Numbered from the stretch's first letter, positions 1-11,600 are shown. The stretch is 64,000 nt of DNA from Isoetes taiwanensis (GCA_021234155.1 JAJEKV010000040.1:9467541-9531540), one strand, 5' to 3'. Translations and numbers: made by a program. Notes: a model not told the origin generated them from the letters alone.

Positions 1-14
1 TCTACTTCTTTCAG

Positions 15-3000
15 ATATACAATGAGCAGATCATGGATCTTTTACAACCTAGTTTGAAAAACCTTCAGGCAAGTGGAAAGATGGTCTGACTTGTATCTTC
101 TCTAGTCTAAAGATCCCTTTTTCTGCAGATTAGAGAGGACACCAAGACTGGTGTTTATGTTGATAATCTTACTGAGGAATACGTGTCTAACGTTGAGGAT
201 GTCTCCCGGCTACTTTTGAAGGTGATTAAGTTTATTATTCCAGTCTACAATTTTCATTTACTTATTGGTATTGCATGAAACAGGGAATGTCAAATAGGAG
301 GGTTGGCTCAACTTCTATGAACACAGAGAGTTCGAGGTCTCACTGTGTATTTACCTGTATTCTTGAATGCCGTTATAAGGTGCTTTGCACTTCTGCACTT
401 TTGTTCATTAACCATGAGTTACATGGTAACATTCCCTCTTTGCTTATTATTTTTCAGAGCATGGCTGACGGGATGAGCAGTATAAGAAGCAGCAGAATAA
501 ACCTTGTAGATTTGGCAGGGTCTGAGCGACAAAAACAAACTGCAGCTGCTGGAGAACGCCTTAAGGAAGCTGGAAGCATAAACCGTTCACTCTCACAGCT
601 GGGGTAATGTTCTTCATGCTATTATGCTTAAATAACAAGTTAATATTGAAAGCATTATAGTAATACATTTGTGAGGTGCAGGAATCTGATCAACATTCTG
701 GCAGAAGTTGCACAAACGGGAAAACAGAGGCATATACCATATCGTGATTCTCGTCTTACATTTTTACTGCAAGAATCACTTGGTGGCAATGCTAAATTAG
801 CAATGATTTGTGCGGTGTCTCCTGCCAACAGGTAAGATTTGACAATTAAATAATGAGTAAGATCAGCAAATTACCATGTGAATATAGTCACAATCTGATT
901 GAATTTTCATGCTGTAAATAGTTGCAAAAGCGAGACTCAAAGCACATTAAGATTTGCACAGAGAGCAAAGGCCATACGCAACAAAGCAGTTATTAATGAA
1001 GAGACTACAACTGATGCCAATTTGCTTAGGGAGCAGATACGACAATTGAAGGTCAATGATTATACACTTATTGTATGCTTTAGATATATTCTTCATGTTG
1101 CTGAAATGCTATTCTCTGCTTGTGATTTGCCAGGAGGAGCTTATGAGAATGAAATCTAAGGAGATTCAGCAAACTGGAACTGTGGGAGCATATTCAAATG
1201 CATGGAATGCCCGAAGAAGTTACAACCTACTGCGCTTCAGTTTAAATCATTCGGTTGCACCTCCTACTGCAGATTCGGATACCGAAGAGGACATGGAGAT
1301 CGATGATGATGACGTCGATGCCGCACAGAGTTCTAGGAATAAATCTGTAGGGGTTAAAAAAAGTATTGAAGGACATTTAGAATCTCCTTCTAGCTCCTGT
1401 CTTAGACTTGATGAGGATTTGAGGGGGCCATCTAATGCAGAATTTAAAAAGCAGGAATTGATAACAGTGGTGCATCCAAACATAGGTTCTATTTTGGAGT
1501 TTGCAATGGAGTCAGATGGAAATGATCAAATTCAGGATTCTGTAATGCTGAATGAAGGAATTGGAGGACATTTGGAATCTCCTTCTAGCCCTTGCACCAG
1601 ATTTGGTAAAGATTTGGTGGAGACAACCAATGCAGAGCTTAAAGAGAGAGAACTGCTAAGAGTGGTGCATTCAAATTTGGAGCCTATTCTGGAGTGTGCA
1701 ATGGAGACAGATGGTAATGCTCAAATTCAGGATTCTGTCATGGTGAAAGGAGTTGAAGGTCATGTGAGATCTCCTTCTAGACCCTGCATCAGAATTGATG
1801 GAGATTTGGGGGAGGCAATCACTCAAGAACCTAAAGAGAAAGAATTGGTTACAGTGGTGCATTCCAACTTGGAGCCTATTTTGGAGTGTGCAATGGAGAC
1901 AGACGAAAATGCTCAAAATCAGGATTCTATCATGGTGAAGGAAGGAGCTGAAGGACATTTGGAAACTCCCTCTCGCCCCTGCATCAGAGTTGATGAAGAT
2001 TTGGTTGGGAGAACTAATGCAGAGCTTCACGAAAAAGGATTGGTAAAAATGGTGCATTCAATCTTGGACCCTATTTTGGAGTGTGCAATGGAGACAGTTG
2101 TTGAAAACGCTCAAATTCAGGATTCTGCCATAGGAGTTGAAGGAGATATTGAATCTTCTTCTAGCCCCTCCGCCAGGATGGATGAAGATTTGGGGGAGAC
2201 AACCAATGTAGAACTTAAAGAGAAACTAGTGGTGACAGTGATGCATTCAAACTTGGAGACAGATGGAAATGCTCAAATTCAGGATTCTGTCGTGGTGAAG
2301 GAAGGACATTTAGAATCCCCACCTGAGGAAAAAGAGTTAATCTTAGAGCCTATTGTGGAGTGTGCAATGGAGCCAACTGGTGATGCCCAGATTCAGGAGT
2401 CAAACATGGTGCAGGACATTATAGGAGAAGTCCAGATTGTTGACGCAGAGAAGAGAACAGAATGTGGCCCGTCTGCAGACTTAAAGCTGGAGCGTGCAAT
2501 GGAGACAGATGACATTCAGGATTTTGCCATGCTGAATGAAGGAATTGAAGGAACTCTGGAATTTTCATCCAACGAGAAGGATTTAACCTTAGAGCCTATT
2601 GTGGAGTGTGCAAAAGAGACGGTTGAACATGCTCAAATTCAGGATTTTGCCATGGTGAATGAAAGAGTTGAAGGACATTTGGAATCTGCATCTAAGGAGA
2701 AAGATTCAATCTTAGAGCCTATCCTGGAGTGTGCAAAAGAGACGGTTGAAGATGCTCAAATTCAAGCCATTGTTGAAGTAGAGGAAAACAAGGAATCTAG
2801 CTCGCCTGCAAAATCGCATCCAGAGTGCGCAAAAGAAATAGATGCGGCAATAGAAGAAGCTGAATCACCTTGTGGGAAGTCTGGAGACATTTGCAAGCAT
2901 GAACTTGACGATGATAGCAGAGATGAACAACTGCAAATGGAAAATGGTGTGGAGAGTAAAACACAAGGAAAGACAAATGAGCAGATCCACGACTCAACAA

Positions 3001-4395
3001 TGGTGCTTGAAGCACAAGAGGCTGGACTGTCTGCAGAGTCGCATCCAGAGTGTCTAAAAGAAATCCATGCGGAAGTAGAAGCTGATTGTGGGTTCTCTAG
3101 AGATACTTGCAAAAATGCCATGGATGAACTTGTATCCGATGATAGCAGAGATGAGCAGCAATTGAGAGACACAGAATTCGTGAAAATGGAAGATGAGGAG
3201 GGGGGAAGAGAAAAAGAGATAATGATGAATTAAGCGAATGGGCTGAAAGAGAAGAAGAATGGGTTGCTTTATTTGAGGAGCTCAGAGCAGAAGCAAAGGC
3301 TATAAACGTCAGGCTATTAGAAGACAACGAGAATTAGAAAAGGAAAGACAGCATTCAGAGGAGATGAAAGAAGCTCTTTACGTGGCCATGGATGGTCATG
3401 CACGCCTGTTGGAACAGTATGCAGAACTGCAGGAAAAACATGTGGGTCTTTTGGCAAAGCATCGAAAGATTCGTGAAGGCGTGGCTGATGTGAAACGCAT
3501 GGCTTCAAAAGCTGGAGTTCGTGCGTCTCACTCCAAATGGTTAGAAACACAAGCTGCACAGATAGTTGCACTCAATTTAGAACGTGAGCAAGAGAGGCAG
3601 GCAGCAAATGAAGAGATTGAAGGTTTAAGGGCACAGCTCCGAGATACAGCTGAGGCAGTGCAGGCTGCTGGGGAGCTACTTGTTAGGTTGAAGGAAGCAG
3701 AGGAAGCTGTCACCTTTTCTCAGGTAGTAACTTCAAAATTCTTCAAAATGTTTAAATTCTAGTTTCTTAGTATTAAGTTGTTCATTTTCATCTGTTCAAA
3801 CTTATGTTTACCAGTTAGTTGTTCATTTGATTTATGCATAAGTTGTTCATTTTCATCTGTTCATACTTATTTTCACCAGTTAGTTGTTCATTTGATTTAT
3901 GTATAAGTTGTTCATTTTCATCTGTTCATACTTATTTTCAACAGTTAGTTGTTCATTTGATTTATGTAACAGTAATAACTAAGCTGGTTTTCTATGTAGG
4001 ATACTGCTGCACTGGCAGAACAAGAAGCAGATGCAATGAGACGAGAAATAGAGAAGATGAAGAGAAGGCATGCAACCGAAATAGCTACACTGCAACAGCG
4101 TTTGCTTGAAGCCCGTTTGAAAAAAGCCTCTGCATGTCCCATGTGCGTGATGGCAGAAAGAGTAAAATTTGAGTTCACAGAAGTGGACGCTGAGACAGCT
4201 CAAGCTGATTTGGAGGCAGAGGAGGACGCTGCTGCCATTTCTGCTGCCCCTCCAGATGCATCAAACACAGTTATGTGGGGTATGGAACATCAACAGTTTT
4301 ATGAATGCCAGCCCCTAGAGGATGAGGGAATGCAAGAGTGGTATATGGAAAATGACACTTGCAATTTAGATTGCGAAGGGTCATTTTATGAATGA
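15..4395 (+). CDS. KIN-12A/B-type phragmoplast kinesin (5' truncated by window, two frameshifts)
   Basis: Plus-end kinesin of the plant KIN-12A/B (PAKRP1/PAKRP1L) class, whose members act at the phragmoplast midline during cytokinesis. Exons by splice sites and phase: 15-68, 129-221, 284-379, 458-603, 682-831, 922-1051, 1134-3723, 4000-4395 (stop TGA). The first motor exons lie left of the window. Visible motor signatures are SSRSH (switch I), DLAGSERQK (switch II), [14 protein letters not shown] and the neck region [16 protein letters not shown]. After the neck comes [17 protein letters not shown] and an acidic stretch ([10 protein letters not shown]), the combination that points to KIN-12A/B rather than other KIN-12 kinesins. 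The tail has an acidic tandem repeat (1368-2200 and degenerate beyond) and then coiled coil. The tail exon reads in three successive frames: frame changes lie at the G-run 3199-3205 and near 3295-3303, each equivalent to one lost base. Homology resumes after each break ([20 protein letters not shown], then [16 protein letters not shown]). Either assembly error or recent gene damage. Family assignment is firm; integrity is uncertain. Confidence 0.9.
1368..2760 (+). repeat. In-frame tandem protein repeat in the kinesin tail exon
   Basis: Units start near 1368, 1563, 1755, 1950 and 2139, a period of about 189-195 bp (63-65 codons), followed by shorter degenerate units to about 2760. Each unit carries EGHLESPS, a DEDL segment, [35 protein letters not shown] and VMVKEG variants. 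Length differences are multiples of three, so the frame is kept throughout. I know of no such array in the Arabidopsis proteins, but that comparison is from memory. Confidence 0.85.
3778..3972 (+). repeat. Three-copy 65-bp tandem repeat inside the last kinesin intron
   Basis: The intron 3724-3999 is mostly three near-identical units of about 65 bp. Each contains TTGTTCATTTTCATCTGTTC, then CTTATTTTCAACAGTTAG, then TTGTTCATTTGATTTATG. Unit starts are near 3778, 3843 and 3908. Several CAG trinucleotides inside the units could act as cryptic acceptors. The acceptor used in my model is TATGTAG at 3993-3999, which keeps the frame. Confidence 0.85.
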
Positions 4396-4468
4396 CTCTC
4401 GACTATTATTGTTTCTATCATTTCCTTTATGAGCGAATTTGCTCAATCATGTGTAATATATGTAATCT

Positions 4469-4475
4469 AATAAAA
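4469..4475 (+). terminator. Candidate polyadenylation signal of the kinesin gene
   Basis: AATAAAA lies 74 bp after the kinesin stop codon in T-rich sequence that also holds TGTAATATATGTAA. This is a plausible plant near-upstream element; nothing more can be said from sequence. Confidence 0.4.
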
Positions 4476-4901
4476 ATTCTTGGATCAAAAGATCTAAGGC
4501 TTGCAAGACTGGTATATGGAAAAAGATATTTGTATAGAGGCTCCATTCCTGGTTTTGCAGGTGGGGTCCCGCGGCGAAAAAATCGAGGTGAAAAGCCAAG
4601 AACTCGATGAGAAGCTGGACGAAACGCGGTAGCTGTGGCTGTAACCCTAACAAAAACCCTAAATAAAAGCCTGCGCTGCCAATCATGCAGAATGGATGAA
4701 CCCTACTTCCATTCTGGGTTGTAAGGCCACGTGGCGCAATAAGATTGCACGTCAGGACAAACCAACAACCTTATTTCTATTTTGTAATATGATGATTCTC
4801 CACTTGTTCATTTGTTTGTATTACTTGATATCTCAATTTGTATGGTGTGATACCCTATTTTTTGGTCAATAAGATTGAATTTTTTTTTTTCCTTATTCTA
4901 T

Positions 4902-5135
4902 GATGGCATTTGGTCTAGTGGTATGATTCTTGCTTTAGGTGCAAGAGGTCGCGAGTTTGATTTGCATTTAATTATGTGAGGCTTAGGCATCCAAGTATCT
5001 CTTTGCATATAATTATGTGAGGTGCCGCATCCTTTTTTGCATTTAATTATGTGAGACTTAGGCGTCCAACTGTAGCCCAATGTGAGCAACCATTTAATTA
5101 AGTGAGTGTTAGGCATCTAACTACAGCCTGTTGAA
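4902..5135 (+). repeat. tRNA-Pro-derived SINE-like unit with tandem tail repeats
   Basis: Positions 4904-4965 match plant tRNA-Pro: GGCATTTGGTCTAGTGGTAT (acceptor 5' side, D-arm and A box), an anticodon loop reading TTAGGTG (AGG anticodon), then GAGGTCGCGAGTTTGATTT as a decayed B box and T-arm. The 3' acceptor strand is missing, so this is not a functional tRNA. It is followed by three or four degenerate copies of a 25-40 bp unit containing GCATTTAATTATGTGAG and CTTAGGCATCCAA. A tRNA head plus a non-tRNA body is SINE-like; a simple tRNA pseudogene is the alternative. Confidence 0.6.
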
Positions 5136-5217
5136 GAGATTGACACCAGATCAATAGCAAGAGAAAGAAAATCTCCTTCCGTATATCATTCTTTGTAAAT
5201 CAATCATTGTAAATCAA

Positions 5218-6417
5218 TCATCCACTAAGCAAGGCTTGTGATCTTTTCTAGATGGAGTAAACTCTTTGCATGTTGGTTTTGGAATCAGAGACATTTGGGT
5301 GGCAGGAGGTGTCTAGAGTGGCTTAATCTTGGTTGTGTAGTTCACAAGTCTTGCTTTATAGTAAGATGTCGATGGACCAAGTTGGATTTGCTATTCTTCA
5401 TATTTTAGAGAGAAGCATCAAATAAATCACATAATTTGACTTCATGATTTATCACCGCACCTTTATTGCCATTTTAGGTATGGATATCAATTCTTTGAGG
5501 GGTTTTTGTTTATTTTCTTGCTAGCTTGTACCATTGGGTCTTAGGAAATCAAACCTCTTTTCTATAATATCACATGTGGAGAAGAAGGTGAAAGGATTTA
5601 TGGGTACTAGTGAATTCTTGTTGTATGTACTATTTTTGCTAATATAATATAACAATGCCTTCAATAAACATAGAAAAAATCTCATTCACTGCCATTCTAC
5701 CATCCTCCCATTCATAAATCCTTCATCCATCACCATTTCTTTATTTTACCATAAAATCATGTCCTTATAATGGTCATTTTCCAAGTCCTATGCCATATCA
5801 CAATGAGATATAATGGTCATTTTCCAAGTCCTATGCTAAATAGATCATCCATTAAGAAAGGCTTGCGATCTTCTTTTCTAGATGGAGTAAGCTCCTTGCA
5901 TTGGATTTTAGAACTGTGAGGTAGGTTTTGGAGTTAGAGACATCTAGATGGCAGGAAGTGTCTAGAGTGGCATACTCTTGGTTGTGCAGTTCACAAGCCT
6001 TGCTTTATAGTAAGATGTCGATGGACCAAGTTGGATTTGCAATTCTTCATATTTTAGAGAGGAGTATCAAATAAATCACATAATTTGACTTCATGACTTA
6101 TCACTGCTATTTATTGCCATTTTAGTTATGGATATCAATTCTTTGGAGGGTTCTTGTTTATTTTCTTGCTAACTTGTACCATTGGGTCTTAGGAAACCAA
6201 ACCTCTTTCCTATAATATCACATGTGGAGAAAAAAGTGCAAAGATTTATGGGTGCTGGTGGGTTCTTGTTGTATGTACTAATTTTGCTAATATAATACAA
6301 CAATGCCTTCAATAAACATATAAAAAATCTCATTCACAGCCATTCTACCATCATCCCATTCATAAACCATTCATCCATCACCATTCCTTTATTTTATCAT
6401 AAAAGCATGTCCCATAT
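5218..6417. repeat. Tandem duplication, two copies of about 0.6 kb
   Basis: The segment from about 5218 to 5775 is repeated, roughly 90% identical, from about 5843 to 6417. Shared landmarks in order: AAGGCTTGTGATC-like sequence, CTAGATGGAGTAA, TTCACAAG(T/C)CTTGCTTTATA, AAGATGTCGATGGACCAAGT, GGATATCAATTCTTTG, ACCATTGGGTCTTAGGAAA and CAATGCCTTCAATAAACATA. At the junction a further short repeat, ATAATGGTCATTTTCC, occurs twice (about 5767 and 5809). No coding potential is visible. Confidence 0.85.
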
Positions 6418-6419
6418 CC

Positions 6420-7235
6420 TCCCTTATTGATCAATATGGTGCTGCTCCCAGCCTGTGTTTCTTCACACCACAGATGGTTGGATCCTCTCAGTAAGTTTTC
6501 CCCTGAACGAATAACTACCCACCTGCACAAAAGCTTAATCCGACCACAAGAAGACCTGGGCTTCCCTGTGATCACAACAGCACATTCACGCTGCCAAAAG
6601 CTCTTGCCAAGTCTTAATCCAAACAGATGCTTCTAGCTTGCAGAATCGATTTCTTTCTCAAGGCCCAATTCCGACTGCTAATTCGCTCTTCAGACTTTAT
6701 AATCTTAGCTACTGGAGCAAACTACAATCTTCTCCAGTCAATCCGACCTACCTGGCCTTTGATTCGATTCAAATTGCAGTTCCTAGCCACGACTCTTAGA
6801 TCTGGCACTTTCGGCCTGATACAGATTCGTTTGATCTGTTCTTATAACAGGTTTCCAGCCCATCAAACCATACAATGCCATATTTTAACATAGCTATCTT
6901 CCATTTCTTTATATTAATGCCTTTATCCCTAGTGCTAACACTAGGACTACTAATATCAACTTAGGAACATTAGTCACGCATTAATATAAAAGTTCCGCAA
7001 CCATTGGTCTCGCAAGCTTTTCTCCCGCACCAATATTATTCGATAATATTAGTGCCCCTAGCGACCCATTACCCGTCCCTAGTAAACCATTGTCCCTTAT
7101 TCCGCATTCCGTCACATAGATTGATTACAGTCAACATGACCCATTAATCACAACTGCCCGGCAGTTGCAACTAACGGTCCCATACTCATGACCATCCATT
7201 AAGGGTCTCATTCTGGCTATACCCTTGGAGCACCT
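6420..7235. other. No gene recognised
   Basis: Mixed-composition sequence with short ORFs only. From about 6900 to 7230 it is rich in CCATTA/CCCATT-type words and contains a small palindrome at 7030-7052 (ATATTATTCGATAATAT). I see no family signature. Confidence 0.4.
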
Positions 7236-7851
7236 GTAACAGAAGAAAATGAGTAAGGTTTACCGTGCATTCCCAAGGTTTGGGGTTGAGAAAATACCCT
7301 GCTCATTGATGACAGTAGGTACAAGTCGTACTACAATGAGAAAAATACAATCATTTGTCCAAACACCTTCGATCTAAGTACAATTGATGGTCAAATGTTG
7401 AATACTACATTAAAGGATTGGCTGACAGGGCTACTTAAGGGGAACAGTGTTCCTAGCTATGTTGAGAGTAACTCAATGTATAATGTGTATGACATAGAAA
7501 TGTCTCAGAAAGCTTTAAAGCTATTGGATAGATACAGGAAAAGAAAGTGATCAAAACATGATTATGTGACAATGATTGCAATGAATAAAGCTTTGTTGTT
7601 AAGTTTTGACTTTTTGGTACTGTTGCCTGCAAGTTCTTATGCTATGGATGCTGTTTGTGAATACATGTTTGTTTTTGGCCTACAGATCCAAGAAGATGGT
7701 ACCGAGTGTGTTGTCATCACTGGTAAAGCTTCTTTTGGATGTATCTGATGGTAGCAGAATACTTGTTACCATTGGCACATCAGACGCAAGCATTCTAGCC
7801 AAAGCTGGTTCTTGGTACAATGATCAGCTGATCGATCTTTACATAGAGTAG
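7236..7851 (+). pseudogene. C-terminal fragment of an FCP1/NIF-like (HAD) phosphatase
   Basis: The reading frame from 7290 encodes ENTLLIDDSRYKSYYNEKN. This matches the last motif of FCP1-homology phosphatases (family pattern NTLLIDDSPYK...), which dephosphorylate proteins such as the RNA polymerase II tail. A preceding stretch in another frame (about 7250-7285, SKVYRAFPRFG) fits the segment normally just upstream. The frame change falls in the A-run at 7290-7294. The frame then runs to 7546. A donor GTGATC there and the acceptor TACAG at 7681-7685 join in phase to a last exon 7686-7851 ending TIGTSDASILAKAGSWYNDQ and TAG. The catalytic DxDxT part is not present, so this is a 5'-truncated, frameshifted copy or the 3' end of a damaged gene. 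Family call moderate; the final exon is inferred only from splice phase. Confidence 0.5.
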
Positions 7852-8449
7852 GTCCTCAAGTGCTAATTGCTCTTCATTTGGGGCCATTGAGTTGCAGATA
7901 ATTGTAGGTGCATGAATCAATTTATGGAGGTACATGAGGTGTCCACTCTCTGTTACTTCTTCGATCCACTCTTCTACTTGGTTTTGAACAGAAGAAGTAG
8001 CAAAATTGTGGGATTCGTATCGGATATAGATTTTGAAGCTTGTGAATCAGGGTAAACATTATGAGCACCCGTTATTTTTTAAGTTGTTAACCATGGGTGA
8101 TTTTTTAGTATAATTTTATTATTATTAATTAATATTTGGGCGATTTTTTTTATGATATTTTTATATTTATTTTGATGGGCTATTTAATTTTCATAATATT
8201 TTATTTTCTTCTGTTTTTCCACGACTCCAATACGCAAATATAATGTATTGATGTAACCATTTAAAATAACAAATTGTCGTTTCTCACATCATTTAAATGT
8301 TAATTGTCATTACCAAAACTTAATTTATATTCATACCAAATGCAATATACAATTTACTTCCGTTGTAATTGCCAAAAATTGGCATTACATGGAACATCAC
8401 CCTCCATGTCATCACTTGCCATGTCTTCCACATCAACTATTTTCTCTGA

Positions 8450-10790
8450 TCATGTACTAATTGTTGTTGTGCCTTCTGGATAAACATTTGATACACTTCT
8501 CCTTGTGCATGCAGATTTCCATAGTTCAAATGCCCTATCATAGGGAAAGGTATCAACTCGGTAGCTAGTCTTATACAACCTTATTGTTGTATCCAAATTC
8601 TCATCTAATCTATTCTTTTGGTTCTTGACAAAGGTCATTGTACTAAATGTTCGTTCATCCTCAACAGAGCCTAATATCATAGTCAAACACAATTTAGCCA
8701 ATTTAAAATACTCGCCCATAGACTCTTTCAAGTATGTACTCTCTTTCAAACTTTGCCACAATCTAGTTACAACACCAAATTCTGTAGGCTTGGGCAATAC
8801 CTTGAATTGTAAGGCCATTGTACTGCCAAATGCGCCTGATTGTAGATATAAGGCATTAGCATCAACCAATCCATTTACTTCAATTCCATCCACCACAGCC
8901 TTCTTGCCAAAATGTTCAGCCAGAGTCTCAAGCTTATATTCAAAGGAAGTTAAAGTAGATTTTGGCGAATTGCAACTATTCCATGCAAGTGGAAAAATAA
9001 TACCCATTGCATCTAGTATTTTATCTGGAGGAAATCTGCTCCTGAGCTCACTTGCTAAAGATGTGGCAACCTTATGCAACTTCACTTTCACTTTGCTGAC
9101 CAATGCATCAAAATCAGCCTTCTTTAAAGTCTTCTTACGCCTATTTATTAGATCTTTCAATAGAACCATATGGTCTTTCACACAGATGCATAAATCTCCA
9201 TTACTATTGAACTTCAAAAAACTCTTGTCACTCCCAATATCAAGAACTTGATTGAGCTTATAGAAAAGGCACTTACCTTTTTTATCTTTTCGTAAGAAAC
9301 AATCTTGCCCCACATACATGTTGTCCAATGAGAAACAAGCTCCTCGCCTTGCACATGCATATTCTGGGATAAACAATGTCTTCTCTTGTGCAATTTTTAT
9401 CAGCATATTTAACTGGTCCATCATTGGAAGCATAGCATACAAAACAACTAATGCTTCGGCATCACTTAACAAAGCTAACAGTTGTGAAGCCTTTACCTTT
9501 GTGCTGGAATCATCTTCTCCAATAGTCTTCACGACTCCAACTAGTGTAACATATTCATCCGCTAGTCTTTGTGCAAGTCCATGAATGGAAATCCACCTAG
9601 TATCAACGTCTTTGAGCAGTTTTCTACCCTCTGCCAGACCAATAGAGAAGTTTGAAAAATACTTGAGTCCTTATCAATGTTTCCACCTTTCCAATTACTG
9701 GAAAATCAGAGCATATGTGATATGCTAGATTAGTATGATGTGCCATGCAATGAATCGGTATACTGTAAGGCATTATAGGACTCTTAAGCCTTACTCCCAA
9801 ACCACCTCTACATCCAGACATTACACCAGCTCCATCTGCACCAAAACATACAAATTTGTGGCAATCAAACTTGCTAAAACCAGCCACATTGTGCAGGCTT
9901 TTAAAAACCTCTTCATACATACTTGCAGCAGTTGAATCTTTTGGCAACTTACTCATGGACAAAAAATCAAACCTGCGCTCATATCTACACGTGGAATATA
10001 CATGTATGTATAACCATGAAGTATTATATCGTGCTGTATATTCATCAATAGACAATGCAAGAAATGGAGCTTTATACATTACCTCTCGTAAATCTTGCTT
10101 GACTACTTCGCTCATATGAGTGGCAAACTCCCATACGAGTGGCTCAGACCAATGTGTTGTAGGATAATTTTGCAAAAAAATTGCCAAACAAAAATCTCTA
10201 AAAGAGCTATACCCATGCATAGTACTTCTAGCATTTAACAAGGTAAAAACTGCTCTCATTTGGATGGATTTTGCTTCTAACTCTGCCATATTAGACTTTG
10301 ACAATGCAATTTGGATTGGAGTTGCACGCGTATTCTTCAACAAATTTATGGTCCTCCATTGCTCATATAGCTCAGCACTTCTAACATGATAGGACTGGTC
10401 AGCTGTCTTGTAAATCACAATCTCCTTCATAACACCGTTTTCCTCTATGATTTTAACCACTTTTCCAACATGTTTATAGATAGTATCTTTTTTAGCCTGA
10501 ATAGGATGTCCACAAGATTCATCTCACCACTTACATATTGTACATATAACCATGTCTTTATTGTCTCCTTCAATGCGTTCTAGAAAAGGAAATTCTGCTG
10601 CCCAATCAAACTGAAATTTTCGTCCAACATCCCAATTGCCTGATGCCCGTTTCCTCTTCCCACTTTTCTTACTTCCATTTGCAACCCCAACTTCTGTCCC
10701 AGCAGTCGCAATATCAGCAACCTCAATTTGTGCTCTAATCTCAACATCAGCAACCTGAATTTCTGCTAACCTCAAGATCAGCAGCCTCAA
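8450..10790 (-). pseudogene. hAT-superfamily transposase relic (zinc finger plus C-terminal dimerisation domain)
   Basis: Reading on the minus strand: an N-terminal CxxC-type finger region (DWAAEFPFLERIEG ... VICTICKW, 10524-10680), an in-frame TGA at 10524-10526, then a 278-codon block to 9624. That block holds candidate RNase-H-fold acidic residues (LALSIDEYTA; CFGADGAGVMSG) and IHCMAHHTNLAYH. After a one-base frame change near 9650-9665 the protein resumes (KLLKDVDTRWISIHGLAQRL) and ends with the hAT dimerisation signature LTMILGSVEDERTFSTMTF near 8620-8680. The arrangement resembles ZNF862/TTF-type hAT proteins. One stop plus one frameshift means it is not translated as one protein here. 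I did not find terminal inverted repeats or an 8-bp target duplication by eye. Confidence 0.8.
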
Positions 10791-11019
10791 CTTGTGTCCG
10801 AATGGTACCTTCTATCTCCGAATTATGTATTTCTTATGATGAGGATATGTTAGCTGCTATGCAAATGTTCAGATTATTATTTATATGAGACCCAACTTCA
10901 TTAACAGCAGCCTCTTTTAAGCCAAGAAATTTTTGCAGTGTGTTTGCTGAACGAACTGGTGGCACAATTTTCTTGTGTCTCCCCATTAGCTTTTTTCATA
11001 GTCACCACATATTACAGCC

Positions 11020-11310
11020 ACCATACCAGCAGGCACCATAATCACTATATAACACATTCAACAAATCATCTTGCCCTACATGCATGGCATATCATAACAC
11101 CCTGCAACATTAGCATCATATCACATCATCCTACAACACATCCATTATATGCGTTATATATTACGTCATTTTGCAACACATCTGCCATGTATCATAATCC
11201 TGCAACACATCTACCATATGCATCATATATTACATCATTTGGCAATACATCTGCCATGCGTCCTACATTGCATCATATATCACATATCACATCATCATGC
11301 ACCACATCTA
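11020..11310. repeat. Degenerate tandem repeat rich in CATATCACATCAT and CAACACATCTACCAT words
   Basis: Units of about 40-50 bp built from TGCAACACATCTGCCATG and CATCATATATTACATCAT recur with variation between about 11090 and 11310. Any ORF here is a by-product of the repeat. Confidence 0.6.
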
Positions 11311-11570
11311 TCACATGAATTATATTGATTGCAAATAGCTCATCAAATGCATTAAAGGCAGTCCCATCATATTTCTCACCATCTGCAACCCGTAACACAT
11401 GCATCATACAAATTGCATTCTCATCATAGATTATGCTTGCATTCACTATGCCATCTGAAATGCACAACAACATAATGTATTCTATGCAAAAATAAAAGGC
11501 AAACCTCTTTCTAGCAAACCGTTAAACCATAATCTTATTCCTGGGATAATTCGGCAACCTTATTACAAAC

Positions 11571-11600
11571 TATTTATTTATTTATTTATTTATTTATTGA
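11571..11600. repeat. (TATT)n microsatellite
   Basis: About seven uninterrupted TATT/TTTA units, followed by GATGTAAG. Confidence 0.95.

Noticed and set aside
10938-11473. ORFs of 126 and 66 codons
   Set aside because: His/Thr-rich translations of a degenerate tandem repeat.
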